This document shows, piece by piece, positions 43,157-60,793 of a stretch of 64,000 bases of DNA (positions are counted from its first letter, which is position 1; the number at the start of each line of letters is the position of its first letter). Location of the stretch: assembly GCA_021521415.1 (NCBI GenBank), contig JAIQDT010007634.1, positions 1 to 64,000 of the forward strand, given 5' to 3'. Under the pieces are notes generated by a model, which made no database searches, had not been told where the DNA came from, and worked only from the letters and a program-made list of their open reading frames with translations. A program made the translations under genes and the position numbers. The DNA comes from Bidens hawaiensis. Lineage: Eukaryota > Streptophyta > Magnoliopsida > Asterales > Asteraceae.

Positions 43157-44571
43157 CAAGGTTGTAAAAGTCGTTAGGCGGATTCTATGTGGCAAACTGG
43201 GAAGTTGGGTGTAGTTGGAGTACTCAGAGAGTACCCGGACATTGTAAATATAAAGAAAATTAATTTTTGAATATTGTATACTAGATTTTATCCCCCGTAT
43301 TACGGGGTTGTTTTACATTATTCGATTTTAATATATATATATATATTTGGATTTTAATTTTATTTATTGTAAGAAAGTTAATAATTAATATACTTGAGGT
43401 TTGATGATGAAATGATTTCACAAATAAATGATATGTTATAATCCGGTTTAAAAGCTATCTGGGTTTGGTGATACCCATTACCTAATTATTTTCTTTATTA
43501 TAAAATTGTTTCTTAATTATAAATAATATCTTTTTTTAAATAAAATAGGATATTAATTTTTAGTATAACCCTATTTTATATGCTTTTCATATAAAATATT
43601 TGATAAGATTAATTTTTAATATAATGAGATGTTATAACCCGTTTAAGAGCTATATGGGTTTGGTGAGACCATTACCCGTGAATTCGAGTAAAATGCATGA
43701 GAAGCCTTCATTTAAATAAAGCAATCTGATGGCTTGAGAGAATGGTTGTTTTACATTTTTCGTTTTTTAATATTTACTTTTTGGATTTTAATTTTCTTTA
43801 TTATAAGAAAGTTAATAATATACTTAGGGTTTGATGATGAAAGAGTTTCATAAAAAAATGATATGTTATAACCCCTTTAATAGCTATCTAGATTTGGTGA
43901 CCCATGACCCGCTTATGTTTTTTACTATAAATTGTTTATTAATTATAAATAATATCTTTTTCTTTTTAAATTGAATATTAAATTTTAGCATATCCCTATT
44001 TTATAGGAATTTTCCATCAAATAATTGATAAGATTAATTTTTAATTTAATGGGATGTTATAACCCGTTTAAGAGCTATCTGGTTTTGGTAAGACCCATAC
44101 CCATGAATTTGGGTTAAATCATTGAGATGCCTCCATTTAAAAATTAAGCAATCTGGTGGCTTTCATAAAAGGGGGGAGCGACCACATCACGACACGTAGG
44201 ATTTTAGGGTTTTCGTTTATATATATTATAGATATGTCAAATATCATAAGCTTACTAATATTTATAGCAAAATAGGTTAATATCAATATAAACAGGAGAA
44301 ATACATTTTTAAATAATAAATTATTCTAAAAATTGCGAATCATTAATTAAAAAAATGATATTTGTTATTTAAAATTATAGAAATACGAATACGAATTATG
44401 TTTTATTTTTTGAAGTCAAAATCTGCCCAAGTTCACAGACTAGATGTGATTTTGGTTGAGGTTGACAACGCTTGATCGATTTTTAGTAACTAGGCGGTGT
44501 TAAAGAAACTCGCAGTGGTGACATACCTTGTAACGAGTACTCAGCCTTATAAACCTACTTTGACAACATTG
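43157..44571. mobile_element. hAT-type element (CAAGGTTGTAAAA family) holding a Helitron
   Basis: Left end CAAGGTTGTAAAAGTCG equals that of the 183-bp MITE at 11705; the right end is TTTGACAACATTG. The 8-bp ATCTTTAT flanks both sides (43149-43156 and 44572-44579). The element is 1,415 bp only because a 952-bp Helitron lies inside it. The rest is about 460 bp, G-rich with GAGTACTC words at both ends, non-coding. Confidence 0.9.
43281..44232 (-). mobile_element. Non-autonomous Helitron
   Basis: On the minus strand it begins TCTATAATATATATAAACGA and ends with the hairpin CCCCGTAATACGGGG followed by GATAAAATCTAG. Host bases are A before TC and T after CTAG, the A|T insertion site typical of Helitrons. 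No Rep/helicase frame. The interior is largely two degenerate direct copies of a ~410-bp unit (from about 43330 and 43745), each with GATGTTATAACCCGTTTAAG-like words. Confidence 0.88.
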
Positions 44572-44579
44572 ATCTTTAT

Positions 44580-46390
44580 TAATTGTGTTATACTTATCAT
44601 CATATGCAATTGGCCTTCTGGTCTACTGATATAAGGATGATGTTTAAGACTTAAGATTTATAAAGTTTTTAGTTTAAAACCTGACTCAATGATATTATTT
44701 CACCATGACGGATGATCTTGAATAAGTCAGACCTAGAACGGCAAAATTAATACGAACGGTTCAAATAAAAAGCGGGAGAATGAATTTGGGATGAAAATCT
44801 AGGAAATATCCTGGAGATTCCATTTTGTGGATCCTAGTCTTTGGGATTTAATGAGCTATCCTACTCCCTAGCTTATTTTCCACACCGCCCTATCCTACCC
44901 TACATCGACGTTGGTTTCCACACATTTTTGTTAGTTTGCATTTGCGAGATCTACATATACTATGAAGATATATTCGTACATACGTGTCCATCTCTCATTG
45001 GTTAACATATGCAAGTGCGGTTGTGGTTAGCAAGTCAATTCTTGTACTTCTTTCTATTAACAGTTAAAAAATAAATAAGTAAATGACTCTTCTCGATTTA
45101 TCTTTAATACTCAAGACACCAAGAGTTTGCAAACTTATAATTAGATATTTTATATTTTAAACGGAGGAAATAAGGTAGAAAATGGCTCATTTAGATACCC
45201 CATCTAGTGATGACAATTTTCTTGCAATTTTAGCGATTTCTAATCATTATAATTTTACTGTATAATCGCATAAATATTTATCGTCTAAATTTAAGCGTTT
45301 ATTTGTTAATTTTATTTCATTATATGGTTGTTTGTTTTTCAATTCAAAAAAATTAACAATTTTGATATGCAAGTCTAAAAATTTTGCATCACAATTCTCA
45401 CCCAACATCAAAGAACTGCATTATAAACATATTACTTTGCAAACAACATAAAAAAAACAAACACTAATTTTTTTATATTTTTTTAAGTTTAATGATATAT
45501 GAAAAGTGGTGATTACATCGAAACAGAAGACAAGCGGGTAACAAGTTGCGCCGTTACCCTTTTTTGAATTGCAAACCCAATCTTTTAAAAACTACATTAG
45601 TCGATCTTTGAGTCATAATATTCATGAATGTAAATGAATTAACATAATTGAACAATTTATAATCGAATGTTCATGAACACGACTTTTGCTTCGTGTTCGT
45701 TCATTAATTAAACAAGTTTACGTACGTAAATAAACATCATGATGAGCGGTTCACTTAATGTTTGGTTCATTTACAACCCTATTTTAAAAAAAGAGACATT
45801 TTTTTATAATTCAATATAAATATACTAATTATGTCAGAAGTTCTATCTTTTAATTGAATTACTTGCTTCCGTTCTACATCACATAAATGATCAAATACCG
45901 GTTTTATTGGATTATTATCTACAATATATACACCTATGTGTCGTTAATGTTATACGATTCATATTTAAATGAGAGAAAAACTATGTATTCAAGCGTGCTT
46001 GATTGGATTTACGACGATGTTTTGCATGGTTTTTTAAGACTTGTATGTTTTGCATAGTTTTGTTTTTTTTTTTAACATTGTTGATGAACACAAGAAGATC
46101 AAACTACGAGCAAAGCTTACCATGCCAACAAAAGATTAAAAAAATAGTCATCAACCTATTACGTAATATTGGACCACTTTGATATAAAGTTAGATGGTCC
46201 ATCAACAATTTTCCTTGTTTTTTCTTCACTATGCAATGAATGGATGGTTTGAGTTAATGGCAGACAAGACTTAACCCAATTGAAAATGAAGGCAAAATAA
46301 ATATCTAATCCAAGATATGCATATCTTTCTTCAAAGTAAGTATAGTAAAATATAACATATTAGAAACCAGACTAAACCCCTTGTCACAAA
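44580..46390. other. Intergenic DNA upstream of the formamidase gene
   Basis: AT-rich. 45625-45776 is a fragment of the GAACA/TGTTC hAT-like family, ending in TTCATTTACAACCCTA. The last few hundred bases should hold the promoter of the formamidase gene; I cannot mark a clear TATA box or other element. Confidence 0.5.
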
Positions 46391-46609
46391 ATGGCTCAAC
46401 ATGGTCCTAGGCTGGTGGTGCCAATAGATGTAACCAAGAAACCAAGGGAACAGAAGCTTCCCCTTCATAACCGATGGCACCCCGACATACCACCCGTGGC
46501 TGAGGTTCATGTAGGCGAGGTTTTTCGGGTCGAGATGGTTGACTTTTCTGGTGGTGGTATCACTCAAGAATACACTGCAGAAGACATTAAATACTCTGAC
46601 CAATCTGTT
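46391..46609 (+). other. Duplicated first exon of the formamidase gene
   Basis: The 73 codons begin MAQHGPRLVVPIDVTKKPRE and contain LPLHNRWHPDIPPVAEVHVG, matching exon 1 of the gene at 46878 over its whole length. A donor GTGAGT follows at exactly the same place, and exon length (219 bp) and phase (0) are equal. Residues differ at about 27 of 73 positions, while the signature HNRWHPDIPPVA is kept. No second copy of exons 2-6 exists between the two, so this is either the relic of a tandem duplicate or an alternative first exon that could splice to exon 2 at 47208. The frame has no lesion. Confidence 0.75.
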
Positions 46610-46877
46610 GTGAGTCTATTTTACATGCACTACTTTATTATGTATTGAAATAATTTCATATGCATCATAAAAGAATCTATTCAATATAATTTAATTATTG
46701 GATGATAGGCGTGCCACGCAGTTTGGATAATGGGTCAAAACAGGTCGAGTCAGACGCTTAAAAAAATTAAAATGATAGTCTAACTTTTTTAGTTAGGCCT
46801 AATGATGAGAATCTAGTATTTGAGAATATACTTGGGCAATATTCTAAAAGATTCATACACTCACCACCAGTTAATCT

Positions 46878-48811
46878 ATGGCTCCTTCAACACCAAAACT
46901 AGTAGTACCAATAGACCTGAAGAAGAAGCCATGGGAACAAAAGCTACCCTTACATAACCGGTGGCACCCCGATATACCACCGGTTGCAACCGTTAAAACC
47001 GGTCAGGTTTTCAGGATAGAAACGGTGGACTGGACTGGAGGTGCCATTAAAGATGATGGTTCTGCTAGTGATGTTAAATATTTAGACCTTTCAACTGTAA
47101 GTTTGAATAATCTGCTTATAGGATGTGTCTAGATAATATATAACTGATAACTTCATAAGTCAACTATTGATAAATATGTTGTTTTTAATCTGATGAGTTT
47201 TGATCAGGTGCACTATCTAAGCGGGCCGATTAGAGTTGTTGATGAGGACGGGCCGGCTAAACCGGGCGATCTTCTTGCGGTTGAGATATGCAATTTGGGT
47301 CCTCTTCCTGGTGATGAATGGGGGTTTACTGCTATATTTGATAGAGAAAATGGTGGTGGTTTTCTTACTGATCATTTCCCATGTGCCACAAAAGCTATTT
47401 GGTATTTTGAAGGAATATATGCTTACTCTCCTCATATTCCAGGTAATTAATTAATAAATATTTGAATAACATACTGGTTGTCACAAGTTGATGAGTTGAT
47501 AAATATAAGTTAGAACCAAGCGTGTGATGTTGGACAGGTGTACGGTTTCCGGGTTTAACACACCCGGGGATAATCGGAACAGCGCCTTCAATGGAACTCC
47601 TGAATATATGGAATGAAAGGGAGAGAGAGCTTGAAGAAAATGGCTTAAAATCATTCAAGTTATGTGAAGTTTTGCATTCGAGGCCGTTGGCAAACCTGCC
47701 TTCAACAAAAGGCTGTCTTCTTGGCAAGGTAAAATGTTAACCCGACTTACGTGCACCAGAAAATACCCTTAGCTGCATCAATGTTGTAGATATTATATAA
47801 AATATATAAATTTGGGTTTATTGTGATATCGTTGCCTTAGTTAGGCGATATGATTTGATTAAGTTTCATTTGTAATTATTCTCGTTGTATCCTTTTATAT
47901 AGTTGATTAATAATACACAATATTTGACGGGGTTTCATTATTCAAAAAGTAGATTGACGAAGGAAGTCCTGGATGGGAAAAGATGGCTACCGAGGCTGCA
48001 AGGACGATCCCGGGAAGGGAAAATGGAGGGAATTGTGACATCAAGAATCTAAGTAGCGGTTCAAAAATATACCTTCCAGTGTTTGTGGAAGGGGCCAACT
48101 TTAGTACAGGAGATATGCATTTCTCACAAGGAGATGGTGAGGTCTCATTTTGTGGCGCGATTGAGATGAGCGGTTTCCTTGAGCTCAAGTACAATATTCT
48201 TGACAGTTTTTTGTATATGTGTTTGTTAAATGTTTAAGTAGATTAATGATCTTGCTTAATCTGTTATTAGGTGTGAGATAATAAGAGGCGGGATGAAAGA
48301 ATACTTAACTCCAATGGGACCTACTCCTCTTCATGTTAATCCTATATTTGAGATTGGGCCGGTCGAGCCTAGATTCTCAGAATGGCTCGTATTCGAGGGC
48401 ATCAGTGTTGATGAGAGTGGAAGACAACATTACCTAGATGCTAGTGTTGCTTACAAGCGTGCGGTACTAAATGCGATCGACTACTTGTCCAAATTTGGAT
48501 ACTCCAAGGAACAGGTTTATCTTTTGTTGTCATGTTGTCCTTGTGAAGGAAGGATTTCAGGTATAGTTGATGCTCCAAATGCTGTTGCCACACTTGCAAT
48601 TCCAACTGCTATCTTTGATCAGGTACTTAACTTACATATTATCTTTAACTGAACTGCATAATGGGATACTAATAATCTGTTGCAGGATATTCGTCCAAAG
48701 GCAAACAAGGTGCCAATAGGACCACGCGTGGTGAGAAATCCCGATATCCCAAGATGCACTTATGATGGAAATTTACCGATCACAAGGAACCCGAGTGCAT
48801 CACCAAGTTAA
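46878..48811 (+). CDS. Acetamidase/formamidase family protein, six exons
   Basis: Exons are 46878-47096, 47208-47442, 47538-47728, 47953-48188, 48271-48622 and 48686-48811, all with GT-AG introns and matching phases, giving 452 codons, the usual length for plant formamidases. The family (FmdA/AmdA) hydrolyses formamide or short amides to ammonia and the acid; the plant substrate is not settled. Family marks are WHPDIPPVATVKTGQVFR, VEICNLGPLPGDEWGF, GGFLTDHFPCATKAIWYFEG, HPGIIGTAPS, LPSTKGCLLGK, FVEGANFSTGDMHFSQGDGE and the C-terminal CPCEGRISGIVDAPNAVATL. No signal peptide or membrane segment is visible, so it is likely cytosolic. The ATG was chosen because it fits family starts and a second exon 1 copy starts at the same point. 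No lesion seen. An AATAAA lies 116 bp after the stop. Confidence 0.93.
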
Positions 48812-48926
48812 TAACAAAAATTCTATCATGTTGTCAATTTTAAACATAGTTTATGTACTTAACTATCTTCTAATGGTGATGCAGTTAATATGTACTCTAA
48901 ATCTTTGATAGAAATGTTCACACATG

Positions 48927-48932
48927 AATAAA
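48927..48932 (+). terminator. Possible polyadenylation signal of the formamidase gene
   Basis: AATAAA 116 bp after the stop codon, at a usual distance for a plant 3' UTR. No transcript evidence is available from sequence alone. Confidence 0.4.
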
Positions 48933-49989
48933 AGGTTAGAAAGGTCTGACCCGTGCGCTTTTGGAAGCAGGCCGACATAGATTTGTAGCAATGCTTATAG
49001 AGTTTAAGGCAAAATATGATCTAACCAGTACTTAAAACTTAATATGATTCATGTGAACTGATTCCCTATGGAAGCTTGCAGTACTTTTTGTTAAATATAT
49101 AGATTACACTTCATACTACACCACCACCACTATTAAGTCTAAGTATGTGTCACAAGTCAGTTTATGGGATTTTAAAATCTCATAAAATGTAGGATTTGAT
49201 GGGATTTAGTTTCCATTCCCATTCTTTCATTTAATGAAACTAACATATCAATTCATGAGATTTAAAATCACATTCCTTATAATTCCTTTCAAATCCTTGA
49301 AACGAACAAGACCTAAGTGAAACTATTTATACGGACAAAATCAATCGGCTAAACGCATGAATTAAGGAATTCGAAAAGGATTGCATTAACCAAACGACCA
49401 AGAATGAATATAGCTTTTTTTTTAACGGACTGAGAATGACCCTAACGTAAGGAGGTTGTGGTTTGGATGAGGCCCAATGGATCGAACTTATCCAACTCCA
49501 ATCTAACCCACGTCAGCAGACACACAAAGTTTCATTTCGTATAATTCTTGACGAAGTTATAATATCAAACTTGTATAATTTATTACCTCAACGAATGATA
49601 ATGTGTATATCGTTAGTCTTAAGTATGGTTGCACAAATGCATGTGTGTCCGTTATGAAGAGTCCAAACGAAACATCACTCAAAAAATAAACTTAAAATTT
49701 TTAAAAACACCCTCTAAAAACTCTTCACTCTAAAGGAAATTTTTCAAACTTCTCATTGTGTTAACTACACAATATACAACGAAAGTAGTGTTTTGTATAA
49801 AATAATTATTAAAAAGAAATATAGTGAACTTAGGAGAGAGGTAATAAAGAAAATAAAGTGAGGTGGTGGGTTTCAGTCTTGCATGAAGCAAATTGTTTTG
49901 GGTTGAACTAATGTGTTTTTCCGGTTGTGGCCTTCTTCCTAGGTGGGTGGGTCGGGTCGGGTCACCATGTTATGTTTTTCAAGCAAAAG
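48933..49989. other. Intergenic DNA
   Basis: 49145-49320 carries imperfect inverted words (GATTTTAAAATCTCATAAAA and AATTCATGAGATTTAAAATC), possibly an old MITE. No gene; the 64-codon frame at 49463 has no domain. Confidence 0.4.
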
Positions 49990-50431
49990 TAGGGATGAGA
50001 TCCGTACCTTACCCGTACCTATGCCTATACTAGTACCCGAAAATCTATAAAGCCGGGTACCAAGTATCGTACCGAATTTTTATGTTTGCCACTTTGTTTT
50101 TTTTTTCTTTAAATCTCCATCGAGCTTGTTGTTGGTACAAGTATGAGTAGCAAATAAACTGAATCGGTTCGGGTACCACCACGGGTATCAGTATGCAAAA
50201 GTTATCAAAGTGGCTAAATTGGTACTAGTATCGGTATAACGCCAACATTCAATAAACCACAATACCAAAACCGCAACCGCTTAAAGCCTCGAACCGCTTG
50301 AAGATGATACACACGGATTAAGGGTTGGGCATCCCAAAAAACACCACCAAATATTTTAAACGGGTACCAGGTACCAAAAACCCGTACCATACCCATAAGT
50401 ATCGAAACCCTAAAATCTTGGTACCGACAGG

Positions 50432-51777
50432 TAGGGGTGTTAATCGGGTCAACCCGATCGGGTTTCGGGTTAATCGGGTCGGGTTGGTCGGGTTTTGAAA
50501 AAAAATAATCTAACCCGCGACCCGACCCTATTAAGGTTCGGGTTTGTCGGGTTCGGGGTAATCGGGTTTCGGGTTATTCGGGTCGGGTTAATCGGGTTGC
50601 TATATATTTTTAAATTGATTTTTGTGTTGGTAACCATTGGACTACAATAATTATCTTATTATTGCATAAAGGACCGTAGACGAACCAAATGATTAGGGAT
50701 GTTCATGGTTCGATACTTCGGTTTGGAATCGTTCAAACCGATCATTTGTTTAGTTTCATGGTCGAGCTTTCTTATTAACTTTTGGTCGGTTGGTTTCAAA
50801 AATTTCAAACCGCAAAGAACGGTTTGGTTTACGGTTTTAAAATTTTCAAACCGTATAACCGGACCGAATCGTAAGATGAATATACTTTGCTTAAACTGTA
50901 CTACTATAATGAGGTGTGTTTATGATATTAAAATTTCCAATTCTATTTGTTATTTCATTTCAGATTAAGATGAAGCTGATTTGTTGCATATCTATTATCA
51001 GTAGATCTAGTTGATTATTGTTAAACTTTTAAGAACCTTGCACATGTTCACCTTACACAACACCTCAAAACTTGAGCAGATCTTTTGTAGCACGATGGTA
51101 TACAATAAAGGAATTTTTGTAACTAGTATAATTTGTTTCGTACTTTATATATATATATATATATACCCAAACCGTGAAACCAAATGGTTAGTAACGGTTC
51201 CGTTAGGTTCGGTTTCCTATCTTAACGATTCGTTTTCTGTTTTTATTAATGGTTTGGCTCACGGTTTGTTCTAAAAACCGTTAAAATCGGACTGTGAACA
51301 CCCTTACAAATGATCACGTACAAGGGCATGTTTGTCTTTGTTAATTTAACTTTAAATGAATACGAACACTTAATCGAACAAATATTTGTGTTCATGCTCG
51401 TTCGTTTAAAAAATGAACATGTTCGTGTTCGTTAATATTGATTCATTTAAAATCTAGATAAACAATTCACGAACATAAAAGAACGTAAATAAACATGTAT
51501 GTACATGCGTAAATGAACACAAACAAACATAAACGAACTCAAATGAGCATACTTAAATGAACACAAACAAACACCACTAATCAGGTTATTCGGGTTAACC
51601 TGAAACCCGATATTTTTCCAAAAACGAACCCGAAACCCAGCCCTATTAACAGTTCGGGTTATTCGGGTTGACCCGAATAACCCGATTAATATTTCTTGAC
51701 CATGTTTAACCCGACCCTAATAAGCTTATTAGGGTTCGGGTCAGGTTAATCAGGTTCGGGTATTTTGAACACCCCTA
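50432..51777. mobile_element. Middle hAT-like element (TAGGGGTGTT family)
   Basis: Left end TAGGGGTGTTAATCGGGT, right end TATTTTGAACACCCCTA. The 8-bp CCGACAGG flanks both sides exactly (50424-50431 and 51778-51785). GGGTTAATCGGGT words fill the ends. The centre holds a younger element and, at 51320-51585, GAACA/TGTTC words of yet another family. Confidence 0.92.
50694..51306. mobile_element. Inner hAT-like element (TAGGGATGTT family)
   Basis: Left end TAGGGATGTTCATGGTTCGA, right end ACTGTGAACACCCTTA. The 8-bp CAAATGAT flanks both sides exactly (50686-50693 and 51307-51314). 613 bp, with GGTTCGGTT/AACCGTAAACC words near both ends and (TA)n near 51150. Non-coding. Confidence 0.92.
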
Positions 51778-51914
51778 CCGACAGGTATTCGGGAGAAGAA
51801 TATCATCTCTAGCCCTCGAGGAGAAAGAATAATCCATTTGCTAGGGCCATCCCGGTTGTCTCGTGTTAAGAAAATATAATATACAAAAAGCGAAGGAGAA
51901 AAAAGAAAAAGTAG

Positions 51915-57004
<5,090 letters not shown>

Positions 57005-60000
57005 TGGGGAAGAATGAAAAAAAAAGTTGGACCTGTTTTTCTGCTAAGTTGTGACTCACAATTGTCCGTACTTTATTTCTATTTTTTATCATGTCCTTTC
57101 TGTTTTTAATTTCATGAGATACCATGTTGCGTGTTTGATTTTAAAACTGTATTATTGTTATCTTTTCCTTTTGGTTTTTTAATTTGAGTTTAAAGATAAA
57201 AACTTCATGTTGTATGTGTAAAACTGTATTTTGTTTTACCTTTTTGTTGGTTAGGTTGAGTTATTTGAGTTTCGACTTAATCGAGCTCGTGTTTAAACTT
57301 TAAATACACCAATATCATCCGGGTTTCATTTCACAAGCTTTCAACTTAAAAAGTATATGGTATTCGAGTGTGATTTGAAACCAAAACATGGTCTGAAAAG
57401 ATTCAAGATTTAGTTATAAAAACAAGCTTGTAGATTATCAATTTGATCCGTTCTTGAGTATATGGTTTGAAAAGATTGAAGGTTGAGGTAGACAACACGT
57501 GTGTTCATTGGCAATGCTAAATAGACTGATGGCCAAAATGCCTTTTCAAACAAATTTGTTAAATCTGACTACTAATGTAACTCGAGACTTTGTTACGCAT
57601 ATGGTTCTCTTCTTAGCTCCCTATTACATTCAGAGCTCGAGGCACGGTTATTCGCCTTGTGGCCATATAACTGTGCGCCCTCCACCAGACCAATGTGGCA
57701 ATAGTTTGTGGACGCTTTACAATCAGGTATTGTTGACTCAAAACTCTCTTAATGCAAACATATCACACAAGATGATTAGAATGGTTCAATGACTTCTCTG
57801 TCTAGATCACATGTTCCTCCATATGTGTAAAAGACTTCCATCTATTTATGATTTGTCTAATGCTATTTGACTGAATAAGCACACTGGTTGGAGTTATTAA
57901 GTTTGACTAAAATATCCATCATCAAAAACAAATATTTGCGTTTACTTTACACTTTATAAGACACTGTGTGGTGGGCAGGAAGATTGGACGACAAGGGGTG
58001 ATTTTGGCAAGGAACACTATTACACCCATAAAATGAAAATCGCCACTTTGCTGATACGGTGTCACGTGTTAAAAATCGCTCCATTTTGTAGCCCTTCACT
58101 ACACATAACCTAATGTTTTTATTAATTTATTCTTGATTATGGCTTTTAATTTTCCAAGATCTAAAAACAATGCCGTGATTTACTTATTTTACCGACATTT
58201 TAATAATAAATACTAATAGAAGTGTAAGATTATAAATTACAATACATACAAGACAAATGTTGATTGCATATATACAAAGCCACACATTACGTGTGAGACG
58301 CTATGTGAAGGCATTTGGATAATTGTGACATTTCAACCATTCGATATTAAAGTCGAGAGCAAAGGAATCATTCTATTCGGATTTCAGTTTAAGAAATGAA
58401 ACTAAAGAAAAATATTCAATATCTTAAATTTATATTTTAGCAACATGATTAAAAATGTTCTGATACTTCTACACAACTTTTAGTTAAATATTTAATAAAA
58501 AGTTCGGTTACATATTAAAGTTTATTATTGTATTCTTGTTTACTATCAATAATCGTCTTAATAGAATCGCCATCAACTAGTGTGACGACCAATTACCTCA
58601 TTATTTTGTTCGCATTTATGGTTGTTATTTTAAAGATTTATTTTCCTCCTTTTTAATATATAATGCAAGGTAGCATATATATTATTGATGAATATCTTCT
58701 TTGAATATGCAAGTAAAGTTACAAATTATGATAGTATTATCTCATTAGAACTGTTAGAATATATTCATTACACATAAATTGAATTCTTAAGATTATCTTT
58801 AGAGCTAAAAATGAACAAATGCATTATGGATGCAAGAATCAAAATGTATGTATCCAAGTTGCTTTTATTGAAATTAAATATTATGTATATTTGTCCGGAA
58901 AATGTTTTTATGCTGTTTTAATGGGTTGTTTATATGAGCTAACTCGATTCTATTTCAGTATTATTAATAGAGCATTAAACTATTAGGTATTGTCGCATGA
59001 TAGTCAAACCCTTTGTTAAGGAGCAAGAGTGAAGAGTCTGACTGTGTATAGAAAACTCGAATATTGTATTATTGAAATATTAAAGGGTTTATGGAAAATG
59101 GTGAAAAGAAAAAAGCAAGAGTACACGATCGATACGTCGATTAAAGAAATATTAGGCAGTCCATGATTAAGCATGGCTCTGATCATGTATCGTTACGTGA
59201 TTATTGTTTTGGTGCAATTGTCTAGCATGTTATTATCAACAAAACAAAATAAAATGAAGAACAAAAAGTAATAGTAATATTAAGAAATGACTGATATATA
59301 CACCTCAAATATTAACCTAAAAATATCCCCCTGTTATTTTCATCATGCCAATAAAATATGAGGAGTGGGAGAAAAGAAACCCAGTTATGACGGGTCAGCG
59401 TTAGGGTCTCGATAAAGACTTTACGATTCACTTTGCACTATGTTAATATTATATTCATTAATATACCCTTCAACTTGTCCATCACCTTTTATTTTCCTTC
59501 AATAACAACAAAATAATAATTGTATTTGCTTGAACATATATGATGTTTGTTTGTGTATATATTAACACTAAAAATAAAACAAATAATTACGTATATCATC
59601 ATGAAAAAATTTAAATTTCGTTTGTTTTTTATGTTTTGTTTTGTGGAATTTCTTCATCGTTTTTGTTGTTAAAGAAAACAAATTGTTTTTTGTATAAAAT
59701 AAAATAAGATGTTACCTTCAATTTAAGAGTATGATTATGGTATGATGCGAATCTAACATGAAATTTGAACATTTTGTTTTAGTCCTAAAAGACTGAGTCT
59801 GATTTGGATCAAATTGTGAACATGCTTAAAATTAAGCAGCTATGTTTGAAACTACCAAATAAATGAGTATCACTGATGATTTGTTACCGACGAACGTATT
59901 ATGTCGCTAATTACAGATGAAAACCCGAAAAAAAAAATAAGACATTTTTAATTCGTCAGCTGGTGGAGAGCATTGTCGACGAAGATTCTTTTGGTAATCC

Positions 60001-60793
60001 ATCGGTGATATGGGATTAGATATTTGATAAGATTCTCTGATATTCATTTAGTGAATGTCGGAGTTGGCCCAAAATTTCGTTGGTAATTCCTTGATATTTC
60101 GACGACTATTTTGATGTTTGGACTTCCCTAAAGATTCTAGCACGTGCTTTTCAAAAACTTGTTAGGGTACGTTGGGCCACTTGCGACTGACTTTCCGTAG
60201 ATATAATCATCTATAAGTATCAAAATAATTCTCCACTTAATCGCAATCCAAGATCAACCAAACTAAAAGTAACAATGTTCGTTTTCGTTATTGTTTCTGT
60301 CACATCAGGCCAAACCTCCTTATGTGATACCATTGTATTTGTTTGATGGTGATTAAAATGTTGGAATCGATAGCATCAGAATTAAATGCTATCACCATTT
60401 ATACACGTTGGGTCGCCTTGGAAATCAAAGCTGAACTGTTGATTTGGTTTTGGAATCCTCTATCATTTTATATAATAATTTTCCCATTAACACATGGTTG
60501 CGAATCATTAACCGTCTATGTGCGTATTGTATAACACCAAAATGACTTGCTATAACCTACCGTTGTTTATTAACAAGATGAATTTTTAGTTTTTATAAAT
60601 ATCTATGCGAATATATATGACTACTCTAATGACGTAAGTTTATTAAGTATTTTATACCCAAGTTTGAAAGAGAGATGATCATGACGTTTTATAAGTAGTT
60701 AAACTACACACATTGACAGGTTTGTTTCAATTGATAGTTTAGACTATTAATAATAAGCAAAAACAACAAGATAAAATAAATCTTCGTGTCAAG
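57005..60793. other. Intergenic DNA downstream of CK2
   Basis: The first 250 bp should be the CK2 3' UTR (T-rich). A + frame of 97 codons at 57499-57792 (includes HGYSPCGHITVRPPPDQCGN) is unlike its AT-rich surroundings but matches no domain I know. The rest, 57.8-60.8 kb, is AT-rich without recognisable genes, RNA genes or transposon ends. Confidence 0.45.

Larger units (their letters stand above)
49990..51811. mobile_element. Outer hAT-like element (TAGGGATGAG family) containing two nested elements
   Basis: Left end TAGGGATGAGATCCGTACC matches the MITE at 41267. The right end, after the nest, reads ATCATCTCTA. Own sequence is 49990-50431 plus 51786-51811, made of GGTACC/GTATCGG words. Flanking 8-mers do not match, so the duplication has decayed or the right end is slightly misplaced. 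Confidence 0.65.

Noticed and set aside
47217..47727. Minus-strand frames of 72 and 110 codons within the formamidase gene
   Set aside because: Shadows of the real exons on the + strand.
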